A stretch of DNA of 64,000 nt from NCBI RefSeq assembly GCF_000150955.2, contig NC_011678.1:267518-331517 (forward strand), written 5' to 3'. Under the pieces are notes generated by a model that did no database searches, was not told the DNA's origin, and saw only the letters and a list, made by a program, of their open reading frames with translations. Source of the DNA: Phaeodactylum tricornutum CCAP 1055/1. Lineage: Eukaryota > Bacillariophyta > Bacillariophyceae > Surirellales > Neidiaceae. Position numbers and translations under genes: made by a program. Positions 1-11,979 of this stretch are shown one piece after another; within the stretch, counting starts at the first letter, position 1; every line of letters begins with the position of its first letter.

Positions 1-57
1 ACAACGTCATAGCCACGACAACTGCAGCTACAACTACAATCGCGATGGGTAACTTAC

Positions 58-896
58 AGATAATCCGATCCGGTAAAGATGGCTGGTTCCATGGCGAGTT
101 CGAGTCCATCCTTGGGTGCGGTGGGCAATTCACCAAAGTGCTGACTCGCGAGTCCGCAAAGCTGATCGTGATCAATGGCTCCGGCTCCGGCAATGACCAT
201 CCGGGGCGCGGTGTAGTGTTGCTGAATGTAATCAACGAGGTCGGTACGCGAAAGGGAGCGGATGTTCTCTTCCGGACCGAGAATGGTACGTCCGAGTCCG
301 GTTCCCTGAAAGGCGGTGGCGTGCAAATGATCGAGCACCAATTCTTCCTGTTGCTTGTTGACTTCGGCCATTTCGCGGAGAATGACGTCGCGTTCCCGGT
401 CAATGGCGGCCTCGTCCAACTTGGAGTGCAAGAGGATATCGGAAAGAATCTCGACGGCTTTCCCGACGTCATCCTTAAAGACCTTGGCAAAGTACACGGT
501 CTGTTCGCGCGAGGTGTAGGCGTTGAGGTGTCCCCCCATATTTTCGATTTCGAGTTCGAGTTGCGGCTGGGTCCGTTGTTCCGTCCCTTTAAAGGCCAAA
601 TGTTCGAGAAAGTGGGCGACGCCGTTGTTCCGGGCCGTTTCGTAGCGCGACCCGGCGTCGATCCAGACGCCCACCGTGGCCGTTTCCGACCCTTGCACCG
701 TTTCGGACGCCACGCGCAATCCCGAATCCAACGTCGTGACGTCCGTCGTCGGCGCCCGCAAGACGTAATCCGGAAAGGCGGCCGTGGCGGTGGATAAGGC
801 ACATCGCGACGATGCGCGAGCCGTCGGACGACTCCACTGTCGCAACGAAAAATGGTGGGGCAACGGAAACGCGAGTGAGAGACTTTCAAACACCAT
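58..896 (-). CDS. PMPCB: Mitochondrial processing peptidase beta subunit (3' part outside window)
   Basis: Metalloprotease subunit that removes presequences from imported mitochondrial proteins, and a relative of the complex III core I protein. The ATG at 896 opens a basic, Ser/Ala-rich N-terminus that suits a mitochondrial presequence. About residue 95 comes the inverted zinc motif HFLEH, within [11 protein letters not shown], which is near-identical to the usual beta-subunit motif. A downstream helix carries the acidic residues ([19 protein letters not shown]) that supply the further zinc ligand. After about 280 residues the frame meets a GTAAGT donor (57..52 on the minus strand) just before a stop, so the gene continues in an exon beyond the left edge. 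A longer open frame upstream of 896 exists but adds nothing like the family. Complex III core I is the alternative; the complete zinc motif favours the active peptidase. It is divergent from the IFRD gene. Confidence 0.88.
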
Positions 897-1649
897 TCGT
901 GTGTGATTCCACAAATTTGTACAACACGGAATCATTTGACACTGAACCAGCAACTTTGATGGAATCATTACACAATCACACAACCACAGCAACAAGATAG
1001 GGGGAGCACCGCGTGTGTCGGTTGCCATGTCGCTGCCGGCACACGACGTTGTGTTGCCCACCGCAACATCCCACCCATACATTCGGAATTTAGCGTCTAC
1101 GTACCTTGGAAAGAGAAAGACGAAGAGCCATGGATGGATATAGGTGCAATGCGAGGCGACGGGGCGCTAATACACACTCTCACACAATCCAGAAGGATGG
1201 AAGGTATTTAGTTCGACTGGCGAGTCTTGTTGTATGTAGGTACCGAGACACTGCGGCGGGGTAGAGTCGGGCAGGGATCCGTCTGGAAACATGTGTGGTA
1301 CCGTTCAGCCAATGGAAGCCGACGACCGGTGGGTGCGTTCCGCGAGAGCTTCGCCGCCCGTGAGGCATGCAGTGCGCAGCCAACGTCACAATCCGGGTGT
1401 CTAGAAATGAGAAGGTCCGACGCCCCCTTTCGATCGTAGGACAGACGACACGATCCATCCAAGGTCTATCAATATCCCTCCAAAGGATAGGGTATCTACT
1501 GTTCTCTCTACTAGAGCCATTCTGCGTCCCATCGAACCAATCAATCAACCATTCACAGTCAACCTGGTCCTATTCCCCCACAACTTTCCATACTCGGGTG
1601 GTGTACGTTTCCTATTGTGCTGTACCAAAGTCTCTTGGTCACTCTTACC
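897..1649. promoter_or_regulatory. Divergent intergenic region between MPP beta and IFRD genes
   Basis: 753 bases with no convincing gene; open frames here are short, overlap on both strands and resemble nothing. It must hold both promoters. A TTCACAGTCAA element lies at 1552, about 90 bases before the IFRD start, and a CA/CT-rich stretch lies near 1170-1195. Confidence 0.5.
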
Positions 1650-3287
1650 ATGGCCCGCAAGTCGCGATCCCAGAGACGCCCCAAGGGTGGTATTGGTGCA
1701 TCCGTGGACGATCCCGACGACGCACCCGAAGAATTCCTACCCGAAGATCACACCATTGCCGATTCCGTGGCGACCGACGTTAGTTTCGGGTTCGACGAAG
1801 ATTTCTCCGAATCAGGTGGGTAGTACCTTGTGGCGGTGTTTGATTCGGGGTCGGACGTCGTTGTCGTCGTTCCATGGCTAGTCTTCCCCCCAGTCTGGGT
1901 GCGTCTACACCGACACGTGTATGCAAACGAACCCAACTTAGATTGCTCACTTACCAACAAACACGCATGTGTGTGTGTGTACATATGTTGCTCCCGATTA
2001 GCAGACACTGTCACGGACACGGGTCGGAACGACGGCACGGAACACCGCGACGCGGCGGTGGCGGCGTCTGCCGCCCGCCACGCACGTTTGCGCGAGTCTC
2101 TACTCGGTCTCGACACGTGGTCCTCCGAAACCCGCTCGTCCCGGAAGGAAGCCATCCTCCGACGCGTGTTTCAAGCCCTCACGCAGTCCGCGACCGGAAC
2201 CGGTGGCGTGGAGACCGTCCGGCACGCATCCAGCACGCTAGTCCGGGCGTGTCGGAGTGCGCTGCGGGGCGGAGCACCGGCGGAACGGTACGCCGCCTGT
2301 CGGGTACTGGAAGCCGCATCCGTGCTTTTGGGAGAAGACCAAGACGAGTGGCACGAATCGATCGAACGGGATTTGCGGCGGGTTGTTCACGGTGCCACCA
2401 AGGCTACCGCGGTACGGATGGCGGCTTTGCGAGCCTGCTCCATGTCCGCGTTTATCAATACCAGTGATACAGAAACGTCCGAAGCGCTCATGGATGTGTG
2501 TCAGGCGATCGCCAACGAAACGTACCGGAACGAAACGGTGCCGGTGGCACTCCGAGCGACTGCCTTGGATTGTTGGGCGCTGCTGGCTACCACCGTCGCC
2601 GATTACTACTTGGCCGGGCAGGATGACGTACAGCTGGGACGGGGGTTGGATTTGTTGAGTTTGCTGAAAGCCTGCCTGGAAACCACGTCGATGGAATTGC
2701 GTTCGGCCGCTGGTGAGTGTCTGTCTCTCATTCACGAAGCTAGACTGAATCTGGGCGTGGACGAGGAGACCGCGGAAAACTCCACGGCCCGGCGGTATCG
2801 TCGTGGATCCTGGGACGGATCCGAATTCGAAGTCCTCATGGATGAAGTCAAACAGCTCGTGGCGACCTTGTCCATGGAATCAGGACACCACATGAGCAAA
2901 AAAGCCAAAAAAGAGCAGCGCGCAACCTTTCGTGAATTCGTGGCGACCATTGTGGACGACGAAGCTCCCGAAGAAATAATTAACTTTCGCGGTGGTAGTT
3001 TGAGTCTGCACACCTGGCGGGAAATCATACAACTCAATTTTATTCGCCACTGCTTGCAAGGTGGTTTCCAGATCCAACTGCTGACCAACGCAACGTTGCA
3101 AAGCATCTTTGGAGCCAATGGAGCGGCTTTGAACGATTTTGCCGGCTTGTCACAGCTGGAAAAGAGATTGACGCTCTCCAAAACGAGTGAAGCATCCAAA
3201 ATAGCCGACCAAGTCATGGCCAAGCAACGAACCAAACGACAGAACGTTAAAAATCACTTTTTGACCTCGGACGGGGACGACTTATAG
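1650..3287 (+). CDS. Interferon-related developmental regulator (IFRD) family protein
   Basis: Two exons, 1650..1815 and 2005..3287, joined across a GTGGGT..GCAG intron in phase 1, give 482 residues. The N-terminal part (about 75-290) is a helical, HEAT-like IFRD domain rich in Ala, Leu and Arg. The C-terminal part holds the typical IFRD end: a basic KKAKKEQRATFREF stretch followed by EEIINFRGGSLSLHTW and an IQLNFIRHCL helix. IFRD proteins are transcriptional co-regulators in animals, and plant members are uncharacterised, so the exact role is inferred. The exon 1 start MARKSRSQRRPKGG is basic, followed by an acidic Asp/Glu run. The intron contains a short TG repeat. Its 3' end faces the next gene, which lies on the other strand. 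Confidence 0.85.
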
Positions 3288-3492
3288 CAACAGCTTGACA
3301 AGGTAACTAGATAGAACCAATTTGCTGACATAGAGGATGGAAAGTATGCTATAAATCGCTGTGAGAGGCTTGTGCCTAGAATATGCTTGGTAGTTGCAGC
3401 GAGCGGTTTCCTAGACAACGCCCAGTCAAGTGTTCGAGAAGGAAACGGACCATCGGAAACCATCCATAAGTATCGATACCGAATTTCGTCTC

Positions 3493-4748
3493 TCAGATTT
3501 CCATACGCAAAAAGGCCTTGATCCTTCGCTCCACCGCCGTAATAGCCTTGTCCAACCAAGTAACGTCCAAAGTATCGTTGGCGGTACGGGATCCGGGCCG
3601 AATACTGTGCGGATGGATGTCACCCGTACTGTGCGTGTGTGCATTGGTAGGTACTGCCGACGGAGGTGCATCCGTTACGGCAGTCGCCATTTTGTCTTTA
3701 TGGTCTTCCATGGTACCTTCCTCGGATTCAGCTTCCGTATGGTGGGAAGGTGGGACGGTTTCCCATGATTGCGTGGTTGCCGTTGGGGAGCTCGGGCCAC
3801 CCGAGGCCAGCAATGCACCGACTTTCGCCGCCACAAGTGCCAACGATCCAGTTTGTACCCCTACACCAATCACCAGCACACCGGCGGCTACGGGAACCAT
3901 CCGTTGTATTCGTGCCCGAGTCAGGCGGGGCATTTGTCGCTCAATAGCACTAGATGAGCGTTGCTGTCGCTGTCGCTGTCGAGGTGAGGCTTCCTCCCGG
4001 TACCAACCGTCAGGAATCCCTTCGGGAGGTCGCGTTAATTGGTTTTCCACGAGATGTTCGGCAATCTCTGGCCGCAAGCCTTGAATTTCTCGTTGCCGGT
4101 ACTGAAGTTTGCTCAGGGCGGCCTTGGTCTCATCGGTCACTACCGAGTCGTTTTTGCCGACCGACGGGGCGGTTTCGTCCGTAAGGGGTGAGATTGCAAC
4201 CTCGACTGCCGCAGCGGGTGTGGGTTCGGGATCCTCAGTCTCGGGATCCGCAGTCTCGTCGAGAGTCGTTGTTTCTTCACTGCCTTCATCGTCGGCGTAC
4301 TCCATCCGATCCACGTGCGCGGCACTATCGTCTTCGACGAGGGTGATATCCTCCGTCCCGACGCTGGCATCCTGAAAGACATCCGTCGTCTCGGACGAAC
4401 CGGGTTCGGCCCCGCTCGTTTCTGGTTCCTCGGAGGCTTCCGTCGCGACCTCAACGACGGGGCCTACGTCTTCCTCCTCTTCGACCGAACCTTCGTCTTC
4501 GTTCGAGACGTCTTCGACTTCTTCCTCCGCGTGATGACTTTGTTCCGTCTCGAAATCTTCGGACGCCGTATCCGCACCACCGCGGTAAACCTTCCCCCAC
4601 ACGAACGATGCGGTCCGTGTCGCGCCCGCGCTCGATCCCAACGTCAAGATAACCCAGGGAACACTCCGTGCGAGCGCCCCACTCACCACGACGACGACGA
4701 CGACGACGTCGCCAGGAACAACAGGGGAGACACGATCCAGCGACGCAT
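3493..4748 (-). CDS. Unknown acidic protein with predicted signal peptide and C-terminal membrane segment
   Basis: I do not recognise a family. The long frame has no upstream ATG of its own. The best model starts at the ATG at 4748 (MRRWIVSPLLFLATSSSS, a plausible signal peptide), splices out a 56-base GTGAGT..GAG intron (4686..4631) in frame, and continues to the stop at 3493. The middle is extremely acidic (runs such as HHAEEEVEDVSNEDEGSVEEEEDVG), followed by a Thr/Glu-rich stretch. Around 200-235 residues before the end lies an Arg/Gln-rich segment (RQRQRQQRSSSAIERQ), then a hydrophobic segment RMVPVAAGVLVIGVGVQTG that may span a membrane, then a Ser/Thr/His-rich tail ending in a short amphipathic helix. 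The intron is inferred from the frame only. Confidence 0.55.
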
Positions 4749-5430
4749 TCTCCCTGTCCGAGCTGTCCGTAGGTCGGACGGGTAAACGTCGCTTGCGCTT
4801 TGGTCACTAGAGCCGACTTTGGAACACACCCAACAAGACACAAGCCGCCTTGTTGCTTTGTGGAAGGAGAACAAAGTTTTTGGGTTCCGTGGTACTCTTT
4901 TTGGGGAAGGCGAGAGGTCGGATTGGACACCAGGAGACACCTGTAGTATCGTTGTGGAGGAGAGAGGATCGTGTCGTGTTTGGAGGCGGGACATCACATT
5001 TTCACGTAAAATGGTAGAATAAGTAACATACGCTATCCAGGCAAGTCTTCAACTTCTCATTGGATCAATCCACGTGTAGGCCGTTGCGTCATCCTCTCGC
5101 GCTAACGGTAGAATGGCTGGACGAATACGGCAATCTCGAAATGAAAGCTATCATTAGCGTTAGGTGCCGGCGCATTTACAGTTAGACTAATGTAAGTAGG
5201 TTCCGACCCTAACCCCTTACAATTAGCTCTAAATCTGGTTCTGCATGACTACCTCTAGCTAGTTACGCTCTTTTCAAACTCTAAATCCGACACGGTCTCT
5301 CGTTCCTTTCCAAAAGAATGCAAAATCGATTCGGTCGCATGGCGTCCGAAGACAATCACGATTGGATGAGTGAGATCTCACGGGGCCAGGTATACAAGCA
5401 TCAGTATTGGCGTCGGCTGGGGCGGCGGCG
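4749..5430. promoter_or_regulatory. Divergent intergenic region
   Basis: 682 bases between the acidic protein and the F-box/LRR gene. I see no gene. An ATG at 5318 opens a frame that does not join the downstream protein, so it may be an upstream ORF or untranslated leader. Confidence 0.45.
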
Positions 5431-7970
5431 ATGGAGGCTTCGCGACTGACAATGTCGATGGAAGAAAGGTGTTCGGCACGACGCATCGCGGAAAAGCAAG
5501 CTTTATTGCCCCCCTTTAGTCCTGATTATGACAGTGGTTGCAATATTGGCGGCGCGAATAATAGTAGTGATGAGACTCCGTCTTTGATGGTCAAGATTGT
5601 CTCGGCTTCGTACGGTCCTTGTGAAGGAAAGCGCTTGCTGACGGGCGAACTCAGCAACGACACGGCAACGGGTATTCCATTTACCCGCGATGTGACACCC
5701 TTTTTACGAGCCCTGCTGCTCGCCCAACAACATCCAAAGGACTCAGGTCCCGGCAGCAATTTTGATTTTGCAAATGGTACCATTCGCTTGGATGCGCTGA
5801 GAAACGGGATGAAACGATCCAACGTCCGAGTACTTTTGGGAGATGCCGATACTACTACTGGCAGCACCTCCGATCCGCATAATGGAGAACAATCATTAGA
5901 GAATGGGAACACGAGGACACAGTCCATGAATGCTGTTTTTGGCGACCCTTGTCCGGGTGTTTCCAAACGATTGCACGTTCATTACTGTGTTGCCGAGGCA
6001 TCGGCTAACAAGTCAGCGAGGTTGGCGTCGACCGAATGGCATGATGAAAGTTTTGCCGAACATGAAGCGGTCGTGCTGAAACGCCGAATTTCTTGTGAGA
6101 TGGTTGACTCGCACTTCCGATACGCTGCTGTGCGGACCTTGGCTAAAGAGCAGCACCAAAAGCAATTGTTGTCGCCGCTTTTAGAGCTTACGAGCAAAGA
6201 CAATGAGCTTGATGACCAAACAACACTTTTGCAGGCTCGACGAATGGGTCGAGCCCAATCCATGACGGAGTTTGCCGAAGACCTTCTGAGCTCGTATATA
6301 CAATTTGCATCGACAATGAGCTCGAATGAAAGTGAGAAGGCTACCGGAGCATCCGAAGCTTCTAACGGAGTCGTACTTGACAAATGCTGGTCTACGTCGT
6401 CGCGAGTGACCTCTCTTCCTCCAAATTTAAAGGTTCGGCCAAAGCCGCGACAATGGCGACTACGGTCAGCCGTTTCCGAAATTGTCCTACCCATTGTGAT
6501 GCCTTTTTTGGAAGTACGGGAACGTGTCCATTGTCAACGAGTCTGCCATGGTTGGCGTTGCACGATTCGCGAATGGGGTGTCGCCACAACAATTGATAAC
6601 AACGACTCTGCATTTCCCTACTTTACCCGCACGCTCCTCAAGGGACTATTAACAAATTCATATTCATCACTTGAATGTCTCTTTTTGAGTGGCTTTGCGG
6701 ATCTGGAACCCGACGATTTGCACCGAGCCATTCCTTTCCTACGCAAATTGAGGTCAATAGATATATCCTGGTGTGTCCGTCTAAACAACGAAACAATGAG
6801 CTCATTGGCGACATTCGCACACGATACATTACGAGTGCTGTACATGAAAGGTGTGCGAAAAGTAGATGATTCTGGAATTAGTCAGATTTGTCGGCAATGC
6901 CACAAACTTCAAGTTTTGGACGTTTCGAATTTGCCTTTGACGGATGTTTCCGGGTTGGCAATCGGGCGGCACTTGAAGGAACTGAGGGCGTTGTACATGA
7001 GGGACAATTACAAATTGACGAATGCTAGTCTAGATGCTATAACCCAGCATTGCACGCGGCTAGAGCAATTGACGCTATGGGGATTGAACCGAATCAAGCA
7101 CTTGAGGCTGCCCGAATTGTGGACGTTAGAAAATAGTCCGACGATTCCGCTACTGTATGACGGTGTTAACAGCGGATCCCCTGATGGAAGTCGACTTGTC
7201 ATGCTCAATCTGTGGGGATGTCACAGCTTGCGCGACGATGCCGCAGATGCCTTAGTTGGCATGCATCGCTTGCGGTCGCTGATTGTAAGCGAATGTCACC
7301 GCTTGACTGACACTTTTGTGGTAAGTTCGGGCGGCACCAATAAGGTATAACTCTATTTCCTTCTATCAGCAAATCAAATGGCTTGTTGACACGCTTGTCT
7401 TTGGTACAGTTTTCGATTGTCCGATTTGTTCCCGAATTGCAGCATTTGTATTTGAGGTATTGTAAAAAGCTGACTGACGCGAGCATTCAAGCAATTACCC
7501 ACGGCGTGCCAAATTTGTATTCCTTAGATCTTAGCTTTTGCACAAAACTCTCATCCGGAGCCATATATGCCATGCTCAAAGCTCGAGGCAGCACACTGGC
7601 TGAGCTCCGGCTTCAATCCTGCCGTCTACTGAACATTGCTCACCATCCTGATCTTCCTGTCCCGGAAGAGGGCAACAACAACCTAGCAGGTAGACAAATT
7701 CTAAATGCTTTGCGATATCACGGTGAGGGGTCTTCTTTGTCGGTTTTGGATGTAAGGGGCTGCGCTGGGCAGCCCGACATCGCCACACCCTATCATCAAA
7801 CTGATCCTTTTGTCTTAGGGATGGAGCGTCTTGAGTTTCGCCAGGCTGTGCCTGGTTTTTTCCGCCGGCCAGCGCGCTGGAATCGTAACATTGAGAGTCG
7901 CTTGGTTCAACAAGTTCAAGCATTGGATCGGACAATTGCTTCAATTTCCCAAAGTGATGAAAGCAAATAA
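5431..7970 (+). CDS. F-box and leucine-rich-repeat protein
   Basis: Likely substrate receptor of an SCF ubiquitin ligase. Exons 5431..7320 and 7410..7970, joined in phase 0 by GTAAGT..TACAG, give 816 residues. The open frame begins slightly earlier with a TTG, so I use the first ATG. The N-terminal 340 residues are low in recognisable structure. An F-box-like helix pair follows at about 348-385 (VSEIVLPIVMPFLEVRERVH then VCHGWR). From about 405 to the C-terminus run cysteine-containing LRRs of the AMN1/FBXL type (LRSIDISWCVRLNNETMSSL, LQHLYLRYCKKLTDASIQAI, LYSLDLSFCTKLSSGAI). The intron falls between two repeats. Its substrate cannot be told from the sequence. Confidence 0.85.
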
Positions 7971-8088
7971 CACCTATCAATTTAATGGGAACGCCCAAAT
8001 GAAGGGACGAAGATGCTGTCAATGTTTGAAATTGCTGCCTTTGCATTACTTGTTCGATCAGCTAGTGCTCTATTCAAAATGATTACGT

Positions 8089-11000
8089 CTACAGTTGTGA
8101 TACAGAAACACGTGGGAGCCCAATTTTCTCGATCAGACTGTCTCGGTTTTCCTGAGCAAATAGACGTACAATCGGGTTTTTCTCGTCTTCACTTTTTGAG
8201 GCTGCCACAAGACGGCCGGCCGGAAGGATCCCCCCCGCCTCTCCTTGTTCCCTCAATTGTAAAGCTTCTTGGCACCTAATCGCCGTCGTCGGGTCATATG
8301 TTCTGCTCAGCTGCGAATCCTTGAGATCGTAATAATTGACGCAGCGAACCAGTGTTGCATAGAGACTTTCCTCTCCGGCCGATACCATTGCCACGGACAT
8401 TGGACAGCAACTTTCCTTATCATTTGTAATGGAATTCAGAAATTCGTCTTGCTCACGAATTAGAGAACCGTACAACTCTCTAGCTAGAAGGGCCCCGGCA
8501 CGTCGAAGAGGACGAGCGCTTCCTAAGCGTAGCTTTTCGACTGCACAAGAAATTAGAACAGAGCAGAAATGTGCACTTAGCGAGGGATGCGCTATTACCA
8601 CAGCCTCAGTGACAACGTTCATGATGGATGCAATAACAGCGTCTGCCTCCTCTGAGGCAAAAAGGGGTCCTCCCGTTCTCAGTCGAACATCCACGTCGTC
8701 CGGGGCATCGTAAGCAGATAACTCCTCTTCTTTTGCATGTCTCGATTCTATATTCAGGAAGTAGGCATGAGTCTCTTCAGCAATCTGCAATGCTTGCGAC
8801 GGGGTGTCTAAGTCATGAGATAACTTTTCGACTGACCCTAACGCAAGCATACCAAGCAGGCTTGACAAATGTTCGTATATTCCTGCTCTCCGTCGGATAA
8901 CGAAAAGCAAAGCTTCAGCAACTTTGATTCTCTGCTCCGAAGAAAGAAGCACTTCCTCTCGAGCCAATTGCACAGCTCCTAGTGAGACTCCTCTACATAG
9001 TAACGGAAGAAAATGCGTTGGTCGCTCATCGGCTATCGCAACCAGAGTTTGAATAGCCGCCAGGAAAACGTAGGACTCCTGATCTTTCAATGCAAAGAAC
9101 AAGATTACTAGAATTCGTTCCAACTTATCCTCACTTTCATCATCAGACGAAATGACTTTTGAGTTTCTCTGGCTACCAAGAATATCGTCTCTCAACAAAC
9201 TTGCGGCCAAATGCCGTAACAAGACGACGCCACGCGCTCGGATCGGTGGCTCAAAGGAGGTAATCTCCTCTTGGATTTCAATAATTTTTGCCGCGAATGA
9301 TATTGGAGTAGAGCTGGATGGCTTTTGTCGTCCCTCCCTTCTGCAAGCAATCAATGCCATAGCGTGACTTGCTACTTCTGATATCTCTGAATAAGCCGAA
9401 GACGTTGCTGCCGACGTTCTCTTTTCAGAAGCTAAACTTTTCAGCAAAGGAACCAGAGAGCGCAAGACACTCTCGTCAGATGATGAGCGTTTTTCAGCTC
9501 CGAGCTCAAGAACCCCAACCAGAAGACTTAAAAGGACCGATGTCACAGAAAGAAGCACTTCGTCATTGCTCGAGCCAAATGCCCTCTCATAGGTGATTAT
9601 TATTGGCGGTTTAAGATGTAAGACTTTGCAGAAGAAGCTGGCACATGGCAAAAATTGCAGGACAGCGTCATCCATCTCGGCACTCTTCAATGAGTTATGT
9701 TTTGGGGAACTGTGGCTCGCTATTTGATCATTCCCAATTTCGTCAGCAAGCCTAAACACGAGCTTCATCAAGTCGAACACACCCTGGCTTGCCGAAGCGG
9801 AGAGCAACAAAGTTGCAGGAGGACACTGATCACACAAAAGAGGAAGCAAGACTAGCGAGACAAGTCGAAAGAGGTCTTGGCGAAAAAGAACGTTGCAAAG
9901 ACTGGCTGTCTTCTCGGCTTCCTGGGTTGATTCGAACGTCTTGAAGTAAAGGGTCAGAGTCAGTTGAAACATTCGTGACGGCAACATTTCTTGAGTTAGG
10001 CTTGTTAGGTCTTCCTTGGGTGAGCACAGAGGCAACAGCAGCTTCTCTACCACAAACACTGCTCGTTTTTCAATATCTCCGACAGCTTGTTCCAGCGTGT
10101 ACTTGTCATCTATATTTGAACCAGCACATTTCCTGTAGGAGACTGAATCATAAACATTGGCTTCGCCTTCTCCGGAAACACTACGAAATGCATATCCTTC
10201 CATATCAGAACTGGAAGGAGCAAGGGCGTACAGTACTGCGACTGCGGAGACATCGACACTGTCAATTGAATCACCGTCGGTTCCAAACGCTGAGCGAGAT
10301 ATTGCGTGTAAGGTAGCACGGAGTGTCCAGAGGGAATCGTCCTTTACTGCGAGATGCAATACTGACGGCATCACAGCGACTCTTGTCAGCAGGCCAAGCA
10401 AATTGAGAGGAGTCCCAATTGATAAGTCCTTCTCGCACCCGTCGATTCGGTAAAGCATCAAATGAGATATTCGCGAAGGATCGAAAGAAGGTGAAAATTG
10501 ACAAGTCAGGACACCCAGTCTCCGGACGGCCACGTGTACACCTCGCTCCTGTTGTCCCGTGAATAACTTCACCAACTCTGGCAAAAATTGCTCCTCGAGG
10601 AAACAAAAAGGTAGCCGATCAAGGACCGCGCGGACTAGATCAAGGGAGCAGCTATCTTGCCGACTCAGACCGCCTAGTTGCAGTGACTCTATCGATACCA
10701 CCTTGCTTTCTGTCGTCACGCCAACCCGATCCAGCAATACAAACATCTGCTTCAGGATTGCCTGGTAGTACGTTTTCGGCTGAATCGTTTTTGGAACGAG
10801 TACCTGCGCAAGCCGTGTACTGGCGGCTGTCCGCTCCTTGGGAGCGGCCTGTACGAAAACATCAACGATTGAAGGCAAGTCTCGGCAAGCCAAATCGTTC
10901 AGCAACTTTCCTACCCGCAAGCGCAGCCAGCTCGGGGCACGCGTTCCCTGCAGCAAAAGCTTTTGCAAGGCACGGGCTTGCGAATGAGAATCCACCACGC

Positions 11001-11979
11001 ATGAAGACACCGAGGCTGCATCCAAGCCGACGCGCCTCGATAAAATTTGCAGTCTTGTCACAGTAGGTCTGCACTCCTCCATCAACGGTACCCGAGCCAG
11101 CAACGCCTCCCCTTGCAGCAGAGCAGCATAAATATCTGCCACGTGTCGCGGCAACAGCATTGGTCGAAACCGATCCAACAAGAGAACGGAACCCAGCGCA
11201 CTTGCCGTACACACCAACTCATAGGCAGCGTTTGCCTCCCAATAGTCATGGTGTTTTTGTGTTTGCAGTGACGCCCACGTTAGCGCTGGGAGTGGTACAC
11301 GTCCAGCTATAGACTTCGGCAGGGTATAGTGCGCACGCTCAGCCGCTTTCCACAGTACGTGTGGTTCCAATTTTGGTAAAATACTGCTGCAAATGAGCAG
11401 TTCCAAACATGCGGCGACGTCTGTGTAGTGTTGAACAGAAAGCATACCAATCGGTGGCGGCGGGCTTTGTACGGATGGAGATCGTTTAGACCGATTGAGC
11501 AAAGCTGATGTTTGCGGGGCAGTCGAAGGGGGTGGCGCTTGGTCCAAAACAGCGTAGCATCGTCCGAGGTCTCCTATCAAAGGGATGAGTATCATGTGCA
11601 AAAGCAGCGATCGCTCGTCGTCGATTCCAACATTATTTGCTGCGTTTTCAAAAACGTCACACCCTCTTTCTGGCTGATTGGTGAGGATCTCATCAAGCTG
11701 TTGCTTGATTTCGTCGACGCGCTTCACGATGCCGGCATCACGTAAACGAGTGTACACGCGTATGCTTCTCGTCCTATCATCCTTGGTCCCAGTCGCGCTC
11801 CCGTTCTTCCGACTGGCTAACGACAGCGTTTGGGGCTGAAATTCCGGAATCTCTCGAATCTCTTTCACAACACTTTGTATGCAGGCCACAACACCATTCA
11901 TGGCGACTGCCTCCACGCTAACCAGTAATTCCTGCGACGGAAAACTTGAGTCGGACATGCTATTGTCTTGAGTTGCCAT
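8089..11979 (-). CDS. TANGO6/Rtp1-like HEAT-repeat protein
   Basis: A single uninterrupted frame of 1296 residues from an ATG at 11979. It is almost entirely alpha-helical, with many Leu-rich HEAT-like helices. Near residues 950-1060 it has the pattern of the Rtp1/TANGO6 C-terminal domains: DQESYVFLAAIQTLVAIADERP.. followed by a helix with EQRIKVAEALLFVIRRRAG. Close to the end is a second conserved-looking block (SARPLRRAGALLARELYGSL). Rtp1 acts in nuclear import and assembly of RNA polymerase II; animal TANGO6 was named for a secretion and Golgi phenotype. The assignment rests on the C-terminal pattern, while the N-terminal half is only generically HEAT-like. It converges on the F-box gene, and its promoter side faces the nitrite reductase gene. 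Confidence 0.6.
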   Translation of the reverse strand: MATQDNSMSDSSFPSQELLVSVEAVAMNGVVACIQSVVKEIREIPEFQPQTLSLASRKNGSATGTKDDRTRSIRVYTRLRDAGIVKRVDEIKQQLDEILTNQPERGCDVFENAANNVGIDDERSLLLHMILIPLIGDLGRCYAVLDQAPPPSTAPQTSALLNRSKRSPSVQSPPPPIGMLSVQHYTDVAACLELLICSSILPKLEPHVLWKAAERAHYTLPKSIAGRVPLPALTWASLQTQKHHDYWEANAAYELVCTASALGSVLLLDRFRPMLLPRHVADIYAALLQGEALLARVPLMEECRPTVTRLQILSRRVGLDAASVSSCVVDSHSQARALQKLLLQGTRAPSWLRLRVGKLLNDLACRDLPSIVDVFVQAAPKERTAASTRLAQVLVPKTIQPKTYYQAILKQMFVLLDRVGVTTESKVVSIESLQLGGLSRQDSCSLDLVRAVLDRLPFCFLEEQFLPELVKLFTGQQERGVHVAVRRLGVLTCQFSPSFDPSRISHLMLYRIDGCEKDLSIGTPLNLLGLLTRVAVMPSVLHLAVKDDSLWTLRATLHAISRSAFGTDGDSIDSVDVSAVAVLYALAPSSSDMEGYAFRSVSGEGEANVYDSVSYRKCAGSNIDDKYTLEQAVGDIEKRAVFVVEKLLLPLCSPKEDLTSLTQEMLPSRMFQLTLTLYFKTFESTQEAEKTASLCNVLFRQDLFRLVSLVLLPLLCDQCPPATLLLSASASQGVFDLMKLVFRLADEIGNDQIASHSSPKHNSLKSAEMDDAVLQFLPCASFFCKVLHLKPPIIITYERAFGSSNDEVLLSVTSVLLSLLVGVLELGAEKRSSSDESVLRSLVPLLKSLASEKRTSAATSSAYSEISEVASHAMALIACRREGRQKPSSSTPISFAAKIIEIQEEITSFEPPIRARGVVLLRHLAASLLRDDILGSQRNSKVISSDDESEDKLERILVILFFALKDQESYVFLAAIQTLVAIADERPTHFLPLLCRGVSLGAVQLAREEVLLSSEQRIKVAEALLFVIRRRAGIYEHLSSLLGMLALGSVEKLSHDLDTPSQALQIAEETHAYFLNIESRHAKEEELSAYDAPDDVDVRLRTGGPLFASEEADAVIASIMNVVTEAVVIAHPSLSAHFCSVLISCAVEKLRLGSARPLRRAGALLARELYGSLIREQDEFLNSITNDKESCCPMSVAMVSAGEESLYATLVRCVNYYDLKDSQLSRTYDPTTAIRCQEALQLREQGEAGGILPAGRLVAASKSEDEKNPIVRLFAQENRDSLIEKIGLPRVSVSQL

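Noticed and set aside
45-797. 250-codon plus-strand frame at the left edge
   Set aside because: Exactly antisense to the MPP beta exon, whose protein is clearly recognised.
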